Below, in pieces: positions 53,397 to 63,396 of a stretch of 64,000 bases of DNA. The stretch covers positions 558,001 to 622,000 of the forward strand of contig NC_008209.1 of assembly GCF_000014045.1 (NCBI RefSeq). The letters are read 5' to 3'. Origin of the DNA: Roseobacter denitrificans OCh 114. Its GTDB lineage: Bacteria > Pseudomonadota > Alphaproteobacteria > Rhodobacterales > Rhodobacteraceae. The number at the start of each line of letters is the position of its first letter. The first letter of the stretch is position 1. The notes under the pieces are model-generated. The model searched no databases, had not been told where the DNA came from, and saw nothing but the letters and a program-made list of their open reading frames with translations. A program made the translations under genes and the position numbers.

Positions 53397-54632
53397 TCAA
53401 TCCATCGCTTCGCGCGCGATCAGGTGGGTCGGTGCGGATCCCAGTTCGATGCGCTGCTGCCAAAGCTGACCTTCGGCGCGCATCTGCTCGCGCAGCTTAT
53501 CCTCGTGCTTTTCCAGCCATTCGGGAATAGAGCGGAACGCGGCGATCCGTGCCTTTCCCTCCCTGATCTGAACAACCGGCCAGTCGCCAATCAGCGCGTT
53601 ATCAATGCCAAACAGGCTCTCTCCCCACCAGCGGGCGGGGCCAAAGGCGTGGGTCACGGGCTGCATCTGTTTCATCGTTGTCAGAACGGAAACCGGGGAC
53701 ACCGACGCGACCCTTTCGACGGCGGCATGCCAGATTTCGAGGATCGCGACATATTCCCAACTGACCGCACTCCACGCGCCGGGGTATCGCGCATTGTACT
53801 CTTCAAAAAACGCACTGGGGCGATTGAAGAAGAAAGCTTTGCGGGCAAGTTCGGGGTCATCAAAATCAGGGAACTGAAACACCGTGCCTTCCATGAAACC
53901 TGCTGACGTGCGTTCGATCAGGCGCGGATAGTTGTCCAGGGTGCAGGACAGGATACGCCCAGTGAAACCCCGTTCAAAGGCGTATTCCGTCATGGCATGA
54001 ACCGCAGGTGTGTAGCTGGTGCACCAACACAGGATGTCGGGTCGGGCGTCCAGCATCGGTTGCACGATGGCGGCGATATCCGTGTCTTCGGGGCGGTATT
54101 GAATGTCCTTCACGATTGCCAGATCAGCGGCATCAAAGGCCGCGCGATAGGTTGCAGTGGATGGCAGGCCAAGCGCGTCCCGCTGGCTGCACATGGCGAC
54201 GCGGCGCCTCTGTGGTTCATTCGCAGCCAGCCAGTCCACCCCGGTCACATTATAGACCGGATGCACCTCTGACGGGGCGATCAGGTAAGGCGTATCGGGG
54301 GACAGATCGCTGGGCAGAAGGGTCGAGGTCAGAACGCGATTCTGCATCAGGAAACTGCGCAACGGCGTGAAGGTATCCCCCCCCAGCATCATGAGGAGTT
54401 TCACCTTTTCGGACAGGACAAGATGGCGTGCCCCTTCAAGTGCGCTTTGGGGATCATAGCCGCAATCATAAGGCAGGATGCGCAAGGGGTAGCGTCGTCC
54501 CCCGACCAACAGCCCGCCCGCCCGGTTGAGCCATTCGGCCCAAAGCTGGCAGCCATGCAGGCCGGGCAGGCCCCAGGAACTGACCGGGCCGGTGAGCGGT
54601 GCCAGAAAGCCGATATTGATTGGTTCCTCCAT
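53397..54632 (-). CDS. Periplasmic-binding-protein-like (Peripla_BP_6) protein without signal peptide
   Basis: About 411 residues from the ATG at 54632; a longer frame to 54698 adds 22 residues that do not form a convincing signal peptide. The fold is that of branched-chain amino acid/amide receptors: EPINIGFLAPLTGPVSSWG, then VKLLMMLGGDTFTPLRSF, LCWCTSYTPAVHAMTEY and FGPARWWGESLFGIDN. No ABC permease or ATPase gene is adjacent. The lack of an export signal recalls AmiC, a cytoplasmic sensor of the same fold that controls amidase genes. It is divergent from tmm, so a sensory role for a methylated amine or amide is possible but inferred only. Confidence 0.75.
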   Translation of the reverse strand: MEEPINIGFLAPLTGPVSSWGLPGLHGCQLWAEWLNRAGGLLVGGRRYPLRILPYDCGYDPQSALEGARHLVLSEKVKLLMMLGGDTFTPLRSFLMQNRVLTSTLLPSDLSPDTPYLIAPSEVHPVYNVTGVDWLAANEPQRRRVAMCSQRDALGLPSTATYRAAFDAADLAIVKDIQYRPEDTDIAAIVQPMLDARPDILCWCTSYTPAVHAMTEYAFERGFTGRILSCTLDNYPRLIERTSAGFMEGTVFQFPDFDDPELARKAFFFNRPSAFFEEYNARYPGAWSAVSWEYVAILEIWHAAVERVASVSPVSVLTTMKQMQPVTHAFGPARWWGESLFGIDNALIGDWPVVQIREGKARIAAFRSIPEWLEKHEDKLREQMRAEGQLWQQRIELGSAPTHLIAREAMD

Positions 54633-54783
54633 GCCGACACCATCATTGGGAAACAGCGAAGACAGGGCGATACGATGGGCGAAGCTGGAAGAGAACATAC
54701 CAATTCATACCGCTTATTCGAGTGGCTTGAAACGCTGATTTTGTTTAACTTCAGAGATTTTTGTTTTCTGTGGTGAAAAACCA

Positions 54784-54826
54784 TTGACTCAAGCCCCTGG
54801 AGAAGGCGACAATTGGTTCAGCCAAT
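54784..54826 (+). promoter_or_regulatory. Candidate tmm promoter with overlapping palindrome
   Basis: TTGACT, 18 bases, GACAAT gives a plausible -35/-10 pair. The -10 overlaps ATTGG, five bases, CCAAT, a perfect inverted repeat at 54812-54826 that could be an operator. The tmm ATG lies 38 bases downstream. Confidence 0.45.
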
Positions 54827-54863
54827 AAGTACCACTTTCAAACCATCCAGTAGGGAGACAGAC

Positions 54864-56213
54864 ATGAGCACAAAACGTGTCGCCATTATCGGTGCAGGGC
54901 CATCAGGACTTGCCCAGCTTCGCGCCTTTCAATCCGCAGCCGAAAAAGGAGAAGAAATTCCCGAAATCGTCTGTTTTGAAAAACAGTCCAACTGGGGTGG
55001 TTTGTGGAATTATACGTGGCGCACGGGCCTTGATGAAAATGGCGAGCCTGTGCACTGCTCGATGTACCGTTATCTGTGGTCCAACGGCCCAAAGGAAGGT
55101 CTGGAGTTCGCGGATTACTCTTTTGAGGAGCATTTCGGCAAGCAGATCGCATCTTATCCGCCGCGCGCTGTCCTGTTCGACTATATCGAAGGGCGCGTGA
55201 AGAAGGCAGGGGTACGGGACTGGATCCGCTTCAGCACGGCAGTGCGTTGGGTGTCTTACGACAACGACACGGGCCTGTTCACGGTCACTGTGCATGATCA
55301 CAAGAAGGACTACGTCTATGAAGAGACGTTTGACCATGTAATCTGCGCATCGGGACATTTTTCAACGCCAAATGTACCTTATTATGAAGGGTTTGAATCC
55401 TTCAAGGGGCGCGTCGTGCATGCACATGATTTCCGTGATGCGCGCGAATTCACGGGCAAGGATATTCTGGTCGTCGGATCGTCTTATTCTGCCGAGGATA
55501 TCGGTTCGCAGTGCTGGAAGTATGGCGCGAAAACCGTCACCTCCTGCTATCGCAGCGCACCGATGGGCTTTAAATGGCCGGAGAACTGGGAAGAAAAGCC
55601 CGCGATGCAAAAGGTCGACGGCAATACCGTTTTCTTTGCGGATGGCACCACGAAAGAGGTGGACGCGATCATCCTGTGCACAGGGTACAAACACTTCTTC
55701 AACTTCCTGCCCGATGATTTGCGCCTGAAGACGGCCAACCGTCTGGCGTCAGCCGACCTCTACAAAGGTGTGGCTTTTGTGCATAATCCCAAGATGTTCT
55801 ACCTTGGCATGCAGGATCAGTGGTTTACCTTCAATATGTTCGATGCCCAAGCGTGGTGGGTGCGCGATGCGATCCTTGGCAAGATTGATCTGTCCAAAGT
55901 ATCCAAGGCCGAGATGGTGGCGGACGTCAAAGAGCGTGAGGCACGCGAAGAAGAGGATGACGATACCAAATATGCGATCCGCTATCAGGCTGACTATATC
56001 AAGGAGTTGGTCGCGGAAACGGATTACCCCGATTTCGACATCGACGGCGCATGTGAGGCGTTCTTCCAGTGGAAGAAGCACAAGGCCGAAGACATCATGG
56101 GCTTCCGCAACAACAGCTATAAGTCGGTGATGACGGGTACGATGGCCCCGGTTCATCACACACCTTGGAAAGACGCGCTGGATGACAGTATGGAAGCCTA
56201 TCTCAAGAACTGA
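54864..56213 (+). CDS. tmm: Flavin-containing trimethylamine monooxygenase
   Basis: 449 residues from the ATG at 54864, with GGGAGA upstream; the longer frame to 54813 is not family-like. FAD binding [13 protein letters not shown] at residues about 5-17, the FMO identifying motif [11 protein letters not shown] near residue 185, and NADPH-binding [14 protein letters not shown] follow. [19 protein letters not shown] and [15 protein letters not shown] are very close to roseobacter Tmm as remembered. Tmm oxidises trimethylamine to the N-oxide. It is not followed here by tdm; a hairpin and a repeat separate it from the convergent aldehyde dehydrogenase gene. Confidence 0.88.
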   Translation: MSTKRVAIIGAGPSGLAQLRAFQSAAEKGEEIPEIVCFEKQSNWGGLWNYTWRTGLDENGEPVHCSMYRYLWSNGPKEGLEFADYSFEEHFGKQIASYPPRAVLFDYIEGRVKKAGVRDWIRFSTAVRWVSYDNDTGLFTVTVHDHKKDYVYEETFDHVICASGHFSTPNVPYYEGFESFKGRVVHAHDFRDAREFTGKDILVVGSSYSAEDIGSQCWKYGAKTVTSCYRSAPMGFKWPENWEEKPAMQKVDGNTVFFADGTTKEVDAIILCTGYKHFFNFLPDDLRLKTANRLASADLYKGVAFVHNPKMFYLGMQDQWFTFNMFDAQAWWVRDAILGKIDLSKVSKAEMVADVKEREAREEEDDDTKYAIRYQADYIKELVAETDYPDFDIDGACEAFFQWKKHKAEDIMGFRNNSYKSVMTGTMAPVHHTPWKDALDDSMEAYLKN

Positions 56214-56236
56214 GTAACGCTTTTTGCGCAGAAACC

Positions 56237-56259
56237 GGCCGCACTTTCACAGTGCGGCC
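56237..56259. terminator. Strong hairpin after tmm
   Basis: GGCCGCACT and AGTGCGGCC form a perfect nine-pair stem with a five-base loop, 24 bases beyond the tmm stop. No T run follows, so intrinsic termination is uncertain. Confidence 0.5.
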
Positions 56260-56345
56260 GCGTAGCGTTTAAAGGGTGCTCGCGTTTGCGATGCCCTTTG
56301 GTGCCGCGGTGCAGATCAGGCCACCGATTTGGCGGCCTGTGCCTT

Positions 56346-56451
56346 TAGGGCGTTTTACAAGACACCTTAAACATCACGTATCGCGTTGAAATCCTTAGCT
56401 TCAGGCAGCGATACGTTTGTCAGGTTTTCCGCACCACGCTTTACCTTTTGT
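56346..56451 (-). repeat. Palindromic repeat, copy 4
   Basis: Near full-length copy between convergent tmm and the aldehyde dehydrogenase gene. The stem arms are ACGTATCGC (56376-56384) and GCGATACGT (56408-56416), perfectly paired. The copy at 63397 has ACGTAACGC and GCGTTACGT at the same place, so both strands of one pair changed together. TAAAGCGT forms its end, 10 to 20 bases past the dehydrogenase stop codon. Confidence 0.8.
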
Positions 56452-56460
56452 AGCCGGGGT

Positions 56461-57888
56461 TTATTCCGCCGCCCAGCCGGAGACAGCTTTGACTTCGAGG
56501 AACTCCTCAAGGCCGTAGATTCCACCTTCGCGCCCATTGCCGGATTGTTTATAGCCGCCAAAAGGTGAACCCTGGGCAAAGCCCTGACCATTCGTTTCCA
56601 CCATGCCAGAGCGCAAGCGACGTGCTACGCGGCGGCGTTTGTCGGTATCCTCGGTCTGGATGTAGTTGGTCAGCCCGTAGGGCGTGTCATTGGCGATGGC
56701 GATGGCTTCCTCTTCGCTTTCAAACGGGATGATCGACAGCACCGGGCCAAAGATCTCTTCGCGCGCGATGGTCATCTCATTGGTGACATCCGCGAATACT
56801 GTCGGTTTGACGAAGTAGCCCCGGTTCAGCCCGTCAGGACGCCCCAGACCACCCGCAACGAGGCGCGCCTCGCCCATGCCGACCTCGATCAGCTTCTGGA
56901 TCTTGTCGAACTGTGCCTCTGATACGACAGGGCCAATGTGCTTGCCCTCTTCGGATGCCGGGCCGACATGCGTGTTCCTGGCGACATCGGCGGCCATCTC
57001 GACCGCTTCGTCGTAACGGGATTTATGCACCAGCATGCGTGTTGGCGCATTGCAGGACTGGCCCGAGTTTCTGAAACACCGCACCGCGCCGGATTTCGCA
57101 GCGTCCGGGCGTGCGTCCTCAAAGATGATGTTTGCACCCTTGCCGCCAAGTTCAAGGCTCACGCGTTTGAGCGTATCCGCCGCCGCTTTGGAGATCGCAA
57201 TTCCGGCGCGGGTCGAGCCGGTGAAGCTGACCATATCGACCTCCGGGTGCGCGGAAAGCTTGCTGCCCACTCCGGCACCATCGCCGTTGACCATGTTGAA
57301 AACGCCCGCTGGAAAGCCTGCCTCATGAACGAACTCGGAAAACAGCAAACCGGAAAGCGGCGCGATTTCGGATGGTTTGAGGATCATCGTGCAGCCGGTC
57401 GCCATGGCAGGCACCGCTTTGAGCACGATCTGGTTCATCGGCCAGTTCCATGGCGTAATCAGCGCGCAAACCCCGATCGGTTCGAGCAGCGTCTTTTCGC
57501 TGCTTGTGAAATCACGTTCAAAGCTGAAGTCTTCGAAGGCTTTCAGAAAGCCCTCAAGGTGCCAACTGCCTGCACCGACCTGCTGTGCGCGGCTAAGCGC
57601 CATGGGCGCACCCATTTCCATCGACATGGCTTGTGCCATTTCTTCAGAACGGTCGTTGTAGACTTCCAGCAACCGCTTCAGCAGGCCCTGACGCTCCGAT
57701 TTCGAGGTTTGAGACCAATCGTCGAACGCTGCACGTGCGGCGGCAACGGCTGCATCCGTATCCGCCTGTCCACCTAGTGAAATGACCGCGCATTGTTCCT
57801 CGGTCGAGGGATCAATCACGGCAAAGTCATTCTGTTTTACCGGGGCAACCCACTGGCCATTGATATAGAAATTGCGCTTTTCTAGCAT
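56461..57888 (-). CDS. NAD(P)-dependent aldehyde dehydrogenase
   Basis: 475 residues. NAD-binding and catalytic features: ALITPWNWPMNQIVLKAVPAMATGC, FTGSTRAGIAISKAAADTLKRV, the general base Glu in LELGGKGANII, the catalytic Cys in FRNSGQSCNAPTRML, and the C-terminal FGGYKQSGNGREGG. It oxidises an aldehyde to an acid; the substrate is not identified. It may deal with formaldehyde-derived or amine-derived aldehydes given tmm next door, but that is only context. It is divergent from a peroxiredoxin. Confidence 0.93.
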   Translation of the reverse strand: MLEKRNFYINGQWVAPVKQNDFAVIDPSTEEQCAVISLGGQADTDAAVAAARAAFDDWSQTSKSERQGLLKRLLEVYNDRSEEMAQAMSMEMGAPMALSRAQQVGAGSWHLEGFLKAFEDFSFERDFTSSEKTLLEPIGVCALITPWNWPMNQIVLKAVPAMATGCTMILKPSEIAPLSGLLFSEFVHEAGFPAGVFNMVNGDGAGVGSKLSAHPEVDMVSFTGSTRAGIAISKAAADTLKRVSLELGGKGANIIFEDARPDAAKSGAVRCFRNSGQSCNAPTRMLVHKSRYDEAVEMAADVARNTHVGPASEEGKHIGPVVSEAQFDKIQKLIEVGMGEARLVAGGLGRPDGLNRGYFVKPTVFADVTNEMTIAREEIFGPVLSIIPFESEEEAIAIANDTPYGLTNYIQTEDTDKRRRVARRLRSGMVETNGQGFAQGSPFGGYKQSGNGREGGIYGLEEFLEVKAVSGWAAE

Positions 57889-58041
57889 GAGGTTCGTTCC
57901 TTTAAGAGGGTATCTGGTACACCTTGTTCGGCGGGCACTGTGTCACTGTCGCGTGTGAACGGCAATAGAGGGGGTGTCACTGGCCGAGATAAGTATTAGA
58001 TGTGCGCAGAATGAATGACAGCACTGCACCGGAGGATTTTT

Positions 58042-58695
58042 ATGGGCTTGCGCATCAACGATACTGTTCCCGATTTCACAGCGGAAACTGACCACGGAAC
58101 GATCCAGTTTCATGACTGGATTGGCGACAGCTGGGCGATTTTATTCTCGCACCCAAAGGATTTCACACCGGTTTGCACCACGGAATTCGGCGCCGTCGCG
58201 CAACTGGCCGATGAGTGGGAAAAACGCGGCACCAAGGTGATCGGCGTTTCGGTTGATGGCGTTGAGGATCACAAGAAGTGGAAAGGTGATATCGAACATG
58301 TCGCGGGCACAACCGCTGGCTTTCCGATCATCGCTGACGAAGGGCTCGCCGTGTCTAAAGCCTTTGACATGTTGCCGGCGGAGGCCTATCTGCCCGACGG
58401 CCGCACACCTGCTGACAGCGCAACGGTGCGGTCGGTCTTCATCATCGGGCCGGACAAGCAGCTTAAACTGTCGATGACATACCCGATGACCGTTGGTCGT
58501 AATTTTGCCGAAGTGCTGCGCGCCCTTGATGGTTTGCAAATGTCGACCGGCAAAGGTGTTGCGACCCCCGCAAACTGGGTTCCGGGTGAGGATGTGATCA
58601 TTCCGCCATCGGTGTCGGATGAAGACGCCAAGGCGAAATTCGGCGACTTTGAAACCGTCCTGCCCTATTTGCGCAAAACCAAAGCGCCAAGCTGA
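58042..58695 (+). CDS. 1-Cys peroxiredoxin (Prx6-type)
   Basis: 217 residues from the ATG at 58042, preceded by GGAGG. The peroxidatic Cys is in FTPVCTTEFG near residue 44, with the Arg in TVRSVFIIGPD. The C-terminal extension (TPANWVPGEDVIIPPSVSDEDA) matches Prx6-type proteins, which are longer than 2-Cys types. It reduces hydrogen peroxide and alkyl hydroperoxides in the cytoplasm. It is divergent from the aldehyde dehydrogenase gene. Confidence 0.94.
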   Translation: MGLRINDTVPDFTAETDHGTIQFHDWIGDSWAILFSHPKDFTPVCTTEFGAVAQLADEWEKRGTKVIGVSVDGVEDHKKWKGDIEHVAGTTAGFPIIADEGLAVSKAFDMLPAEAYLPDGRTPADSATVRSVFIIGPDKQLKLSMTYPMTVGRNFAEVLRALDGLQMSTGKGVATPANWVPGEDVIIPPSVSDEDAKAKFGDFETVLPYLRKTKAPS

Positions 58696-58701
58696 GAAAC
58701 T

Positions 58702-58734
58702 GGCCCGTGCCCCGGGTTACGCAGGGTGCGGGCC
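58702..58734 (+). terminator. Long GC hairpin after the peroxiredoxin gene
   Basis: GGCCCGTGCCC and GGGTGCGGGCC form an 11-pair stem with two G-T wobbles and an 11-base loop, seven bases beyond the stop. No T run follows. A palindromic repeat begins just after it. Confidence 0.5.
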
Positions 58735-58741
58735 TGCCACT

Positions 58742-58846
58742 TGAGCGTCATGCGAAAAACCTGAAGCACGTAACGCTGCCTGAAATCAAAGATTTCAACG
58801 CGTTGCATGATACGCGATGTGTACGGAATTTCGCCAGACGCGCTAG
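58742..58846 (+). repeat. Palindromic repeat, copy 5
   Basis: Reads TGAGCGTCATGCGAAAAACC, then ACGTAACGCTGCCTGAAATC, a central hairpin and CGATGTGTACGG, ending GCCAGACGCGCTA. The final CTA at 58843-58845 is the stop codon (TAG) of the convergent glycosyltransferase gene. The peroxiredoxin gene ends 47 bases before it. Confidence 0.8.
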
Positions 58847-59820
58847 TCGCCCGTGACGGTCTTGTAAAGATCAGAACGGCGCCCGCGCAGCGCGTCGAAA
58901 CGCCCGGCAACCCAGCCCGACGTGCGCACCACATCCAGCAAGGTGCGGCCCCCCGTGAATGGCAGCGCAATCACAAGACCGCAAATGATGACGATCTTGA
59001 TCGGCACGCTGACCAGGACGTTATATTTTGCCGAGGGTTGCCCTTCGAGCTTGCGGGTATAGTTGGTCGAGGATTGATCGCGACCCCGTTTGAACTGATA
59101 ACGGATGGCGAGCCGTTCAAGCGGGATTTCTTCATAAACGGCCGCGTCAGCCGCCCATGCGGTTGGCAATCCGGCGGCCTTCACCTCGGCACAGAGCTTG
59201 GAGTCCGTCCCGCCGGTAAAACGCATTTTCTCATCAAACCAGATACCGTGTTTTTCAAAAACCGAGGTTTCAGCCAGCCAGTTGTTGGTCACAATCGTCA
59301 CGCCCGGCGTGCCCGTCAGATCGGCCCGGCGCGCGGCGCGCGTTTCCTTGCGCAGATAACGGCGGGCAATACATTTATCCATGAGAGCGGCGACAAAAGA
59401 CAATTTGCGTGGCGTTTCCTTGACGCGCAACGGCCCGCCGATCAAAAGCGCTTCGCTGTGGCGGTAAGCGGCGATGAGTTTGACCAGCCAGTCTTCTGCC
59501 ACGATTTCATCATCGTCCACAAAGGCCAGCAAATCTGATCCGGCAGCGATCGCTTCCTTTGCCGCCCGGTTGCGTCCAAAGGGAATACCCGGTTCGGTTT
59601 CGAGCACATAGGCCAGCCCCACGCCATTCGCCAGCGGTCGGGCCACGTCAACCACGCCGACGCTCTTGGGTTCCGCGTCATTTTCCACAACCAGACAGGT
59701 GATTTCGCAGGCAATTGGCACAGCCATTTTGCCCCAGCTTTCAATCAGCGCGGCGAGCATGGCCGGACGTTGCCGCGTGAGGGTCGAAACCGTGATCCGA
59801 AGGGGGCGCAATGTGGACAT
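58843..59820 (-). CDS. Family 2 glycosyltransferase
   Basis: 325 residues. The GT-A fold begins ITVSTLTRQRPAMLAALIESW. The metal-binding motif is LLAFVDDDEIVAEDWL near residue 100, and the acceptor-side loop has GGTDSKLCAEVKAAG, where the acidic residues bind substrate. One hydrophobic segment near residues 265-285 (KIVIICGLVIALPFT) may tether it to the membrane. It is probably a surface polysaccharide enzyme. The gene starts 53 bases from, and divergent to, a second family 2 glycosyltransferase. Its TAG stop is the end of a palindromic repeat. Confidence 0.87.
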   Translation of the reverse strand: MSTLRPLRITVSTLTRQRPAMLAALIESWGKMAVPIACEITCLVVENDAEPKSVGVVDVARPLANGVGLAYVLETEPGIPFGRNRAAKEAIAAGSDLLAFVDDDEIVAEDWLVKLIAAYRHSEALLIGGPLRVKETPRKLSFVAALMDKCIARRYLRKETRAARRADLTGTPGVTIVTNNWLAETSVFEKHGIWFDEKMRFTGGTDSKLCAEVKAAGLPTAWAADAAVYEEIPLERLAIRYQFKRGRDQSSTNYTRKLEGQPSAKYNVLVSVPIKIVIICGLVIALPFTGGRTLLDVVRTSGWVAGRFDALRGRRSDLYKTVTGD

Positions 59821-59872
59821 GAACAGGGATTACTGTGTATACGGGGCCAGCGCAACCAGCGCCGAAAGCGAC

Positions 59873-60772
59873 ATGCGGAGCATCCAATTGGACAAGAAAG
59901 CGTCCGTAATTATCCCGACCTATCACAGCTGGCCCGATCTTCAGCGCTGCCTTGATCTTCTGGAGGCGCAAACAACCCCCGCGTCGGATTTCGAAATCGT
60001 TGTCGTCAACAATGCTGCGACCGATGAAGTGCCGGATGACTTTCATCTGCCACCCAATGCCCGTGTGATCCGGGAGCCAAAGCCGGGATCATATGCAGCG
60101 CGCAACGCGGGGATAGGTGCTGCGGGTACTGACCTTTTGTTCTTTACCGATGCCGATTGCAGGCCGCGGCCGGACTACATTGCGCAAGGTCTCAAGGCTT
60201 TCGCGGCGCATCCGGATGTCTTGCGGTTTGCCGGCGCTGTCGAGCTTGAGGCCGCAGGAGAGGTATGGACGATTGCGGAGCGTGTGGATCGTATGACGTC
60301 CCTCAAGCAAGAGCATTACGCCAGTCAAGGACGCGCCGCGACGGCGAATATTTTCGTGCGCCGTGCCGCGTTCGAAGCGGTTGGGCTATTCGATGACACT
60401 GCCCTCTCCGGCGGGGATATGGAATGGGCAAGGCGATGCAATGCGCAAGGTGTGAAGCAGCTTTACGTGCCCGAAGTCATGGTTGGTCACCCTGCGCGCG
60501 CCTCGATGGAGGCACATGCAATCAAACGGCGGCGTATTCTGGGCGCCCAAATCCGAAACGCCGACCCCAGGAAAAAGTGGAAATATCACATTCCACCGTT
60601 CAAACGGTTTCTGCTGCCTTCTTTCGGTGCCATGCGCAGTGCTTTCAGAGAGCCTGACGTGACACTTTGGCAGAGGTTTCAGATATGGTCGTTCCTGAAC
60701 AGACTGCGGCGGGTTATTGCAAAAGAACAGATCCGCCTCACGTGGTTCAAGGGGCGGCATGAACGTCGCTGA
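59873..60772 (+). CDS. Family 2 glycosyltransferase
   Basis: About 299 residues from the ATG at 59873; an ATG at 59819 would overlap the divergent gene. The fold begins KKASVIIPTYHSWPDLQRCLDLL. The donor-binding NNAATDEV, the LLFFTDADCRPRPDY metal site near residue 90, and SGGDMEWARRCNAQG follow, a complete GT2 set. There is no membrane helix. It is divergent from the other glycosyltransferase, so both may act on one surface glycan. Its TGA stop is the first triplet of a shortened palindromic repeat. Confidence 0.87.
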   Translation: MRSIQLDKKASVIIPTYHSWPDLQRCLDLLEAQTTPASDFEIVVVNNAATDEVPDDFHLPPNARVIREPKPGSYAARNAGIGAAGTDLLFFTDADCRPRPDYIAQGLKAFAAHPDVLRFAGAVELEAAGEVWTIAERVDRMTSLKQEHYASQGRAATANIFVRRAAFEAVGLFDDTALSGGDMEWARRCNAQGVKQLYVPEVMVGHPARASMEAHAIKRRRILGAQIRNADPRKKWKYHIPPFKRFLLPSFGAMRSAFREPDVTLWQRFQIWSFLNRLRRVIAKEQIRLTWFKGRHERR

Positions 60773-60845
60773 AGCATCACGTGAAAAACCTGATTCACAT
60801 TGCGCTGCGCGACTGACGATGTTTGTGGTGTTTCGCCTTTAGTCA
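60770..60845 (+). repeat. Palindromic repeat, copy 6 (internal deletion)
   Basis: Reads TGAAGCATCACGTGAAAAACC, TGATTCACATTGCGCTG, then CGATGTTTGTGG. The ends match the other copies but the central TGAAATC/GATTTCA hairpin of about 20 bases is missing. The first TGA is the glycosyltransferase stop codon. pnp converges from the other side. Confidence 0.65.
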
Positions 60846-60854
60846 TAGCCAAAC

Positions 60855-60884
60855 AAAAAACCCCGACGTCGCCGCCGGGGTTTG
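60855..60884 (-). terminator. Rho-independent terminator of pnp
   Basis: On the minus strand AAACCCCGGC and GTCGGGGTTT form a stem of about ten pairs (one wobble), followed by further T. It lies about 22 bases after the pnp stop. The plus strand also has a T-rich tail, so it may act both ways. Confidence 0.85.
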
Positions 60885-60905
60885 CTTTTTAAGGTGAAGC
60901 GCGGA

Positions 60906-63041
60906 TCAGTCTGCCGGCGCTTCTTCTTTCTTGATTTCTTCGCCGGTTTCCTGATCGACGACTTTCATCGACAGGCGCACCTTCCCGCGATCATCAAAGC
61001 CCAGCAGCTTGACCTTTACTTCCTGGCCTTCTTTCAGAACGTCGGAAGGGTGGTTCAGGCGGCGGTTCTCGATCTGGGAGACATGCACCAGACCGTCGCG
61101 CTTGCCAAAGAAGTTCACGAAAGCACCGAAGTCGACGATTTTCACAACCGTACCGGTGTAGACCATGCCTTCTTCGGGTTCGGCCACGATGGAGTGGATC
61201 ATGTCGTAGGCTTTCTTGATCGCTTCGCCGTTCGGGCTGGCAATCTTGATAATGCCTTCGTCGTTGATATCCACTTTGGCACCGGATACTTCGACGATCT
61301 CGCGGATCACCTTACCACCTGACCCGATCACTTCGCGGATCTTATCCGTCGGGATCTGCATGGTTTCGATGCGTGGTGCGTGGATCGAGAAATCCTGCGC
61401 GCCGGTGATGGATTTGGCCATCTCGCCCAGAATGTGGATGCGACCCGCTTTGGCCTGTTCCAGTGCTTTCTCCATGATCTCGGGCGTGATGCCTGCGATC
61501 TTGATGTCCATCTGCAACGATGTGATCCCGGCTTCTGTACCGGCCACTTTGAAGTCCATGTCGCCAAGGTGGTCTTCGTCACCCAGGATATCCGACAGGA
61601 TCGCATAGGAACCGTCCTCTTCGAGGATCAGACCCATGGCCACACCGGCAACCGGTGCCTTGAGCGGAACGCCTGCGTCCATCATGGACAAGGAACCACC
61701 GCAGACCGATGCCATCGAAGATGACCCGTTGGATTCGGTGATCTCGGAAACAACACGCACGGTATAGGGGAAGTCGGTCGCCGCTGGCAGAACCGCCTGC
61801 AACGCACGCCACGCCAGTTTACCGTGACCGATTTCACGACGTCCGGGAGGGCCCACGCGACCTGCTTCACCGACCGAATAGGGCGGGAAGTTATAATGCA
61901 GCAGGAAGTTCGATTTGAAATTCCCGTGCAGCGCGTCGATGAATTGCTCATCATCGCCGGTGCCCAAAGTGGTCACAACGAGGCCCTGCGTTTCACCACG
62001 GGTGAACAGCGCGGAGCCGTGCGTGCGGGGCAAAAGACCCGTTTCACATACGATATCACGGATTTCATCGGTTTTACGACCGTCGATCCGCTTGCCCGTT
62101 TTCACCACGTCGCCGCGCAGGATGGAGGCTTCAAGCCCTTTCATCGCGGAGCCGAGGTTGGGGTCTTCTTTCTGCTCGTCACTCAGCGCGGCCATGATGG
62201 TTTCACGGGCGGCAGCAACAGCTGTGGTGCGTTCCTGCTTGTCGGAAATCGCGAAAGCGGCGCGCATCTCTGTCTCACCGGCAGCTTTGACCGCAGCGGA
62301 AAGCTCAGAGTAATCGGGCGGTGAAAAGTCAAACGGCTCCTTGGCGCAGTCTTCTGCCAGATCAATGATCAGGTCCAGCACAGGCTGGATCGCGTCATGG
62401 GCAAACTTCACCGCACCCAGCATTTCCGCTTCGGACAGCTCATAGGCTTCGGATTCGACCATCATCACCGCGTCTTTGGTTCCGGCAACGACCAGATCAA
62501 GGCGCTGTTCAGGGTTCAGGCGCAAATCCTGCATGTCATCAACGGTCGGGTTCAGGATATATTCGCCATCCTCAAAACCGACGCGGGCACCAGCGATTGG
62601 CCCCATGAAGGGCGCGCCGGAGATGGTCAGCGCCGCCGAGGCTGCGATCATCGCGACCATATCGGGATCATTCACCAGATCGTGGGACAAAACGGTGCAC
62701 ATCACCAGCACTTCGTTCTTGAAGCCGGGGACGAAGAGTGGGCGCAGCGGGCGGTCAATCAGACGTGCTGTCAGTGTCTCTTTTTCAGTCGGGCGCGCTT
62801 CGCGCTTGAAGAAACCACCGGGGACTTTGCCTGCCGCGTAGTATTTTTCCTGATAATGTACGGTCAGCGGAAAGAAATCCTGACCCGGTTTTTGTTTCTT
62901 GGCAAAGGTGACGTTTGCCATGACGCTGGTCTCGCCCAGCGTTGCAATCACCGACCCATCCGCTTGGCGGGCCACTTTTCCTGTTTCGAGTGTGAGCGTC
63001 TCTTCGCCCCACTCAATCGATTTTTTCGTCTCGTTGAACAT
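60906..63041 (-). CDS. pnp: Polyribonucleotide nucleotidyltransferase (PNPase)
   Basis: 711 residues, full length. The enzyme degrades RNA phosphorolytically from the 3' end and is part of the degradosome. Two RNase PH-type domains (residues about 1-225 and 310-545) flank an all-helical linker. The second core has [22 protein letters not shown] in the first half and [19 protein letters not shown] in the second. A KH domain ([20 protein letters not shown], about 553) and an S1 domain ([22 protein letters not shown], about 622) close the protein. rpsO, usually just upstream of pnp, is not found in the next 450 bases. Confidence 0.97.
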   Translation of the reverse strand: MFNETKKSIEWGEETLTLETGKVARQADGSVIATLGETSVMANVTFAKKQKPGQDFFPLTVHYQEKYYAAGKVPGGFFKREARPTEKETLTARLIDRPLRPLFVPGFKNEVLVMCTVLSHDLVNDPDMVAMIAASAALTISGAPFMGPIAGARVGFEDGEYILNPTVDDMQDLRLNPEQRLDLVVAGTKDAVMMVESEAYELSEAEMLGAVKFAHDAIQPVLDLIIDLAEDCAKEPFDFSPPDYSELSAAVKAAGETEMRAAFAISDKQERTTAVAAARETIMAALSDEQKEDPNLGSAMKGLEASILRGDVVKTGKRIDGRKTDEIRDIVCETGLLPRTHGSALFTRGETQGLVVTTLGTGDDEQFIDALHGNFKSNFLLHYNFPPYSVGEAGRVGPPGRREIGHGKLAWRALQAVLPAATDFPYTVRVVSEITESNGSSSMASVCGGSLSMMDAGVPLKAPVAGVAMGLILEEDGSYAILSDILGDEDHLGDMDFKVAGTEAGITSLQMDIKIAGITPEIMEKALEQAKAGRIHILGEMAKSITGAQDFSIHAPRIETMQIPTDKIREVIGSGGKVIREIVEVSGAKVDINDEGIIKIASPNGEAIKKAYDMIHSIVAEPEEGMVYTGTVVKIVDFGAFVNFFGKRDGLVHVSQIENRRLNHPSDVLKEGQEVKVKLLGFDDRGKVRLSMKVVDQETGEEIKKEEAPAD

Positions 63042-63396
63042 CTACGTTTCCTGTTTCGGCCCATTGGCCATTTCATAGAGGGCGAATTCCCCCTGACCCC
63101 GGTATCTTCTTTTGGCGGCGCTGAGGTCCGGGCGCCGGCTTTCAGATTGCGAGGGCATACACGAGATGCGGGCATTTGGAAAGGGATGGATGCACGGGCG
63201 GAATCCGCGGCCGATACGGCCTGCGGTGGCTGCCCGCCGTCGCAGATACCGGTGGGAAACCACAGCCCGCGCAGGCACGGGCAGAGCGGTTGGTGTTTGG
63301 TAGGTTTGTTCAGGGATAATGAACTAACGACAGCACGCCAGCATGATGTCGCCTTGTGCAGAGCGCGCCCGTCTTTCGGCGCGCCTTGCGGTTTTA
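63042..63396. other. pnp leader and intergenic region
   Basis: About 355 bases upstream of pnp with no recognisable gene on either strand. It should hold the pnp promoter and leader, but no clear sites were seen. A palindromic repeat follows at 63397. Confidence 0.4.
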
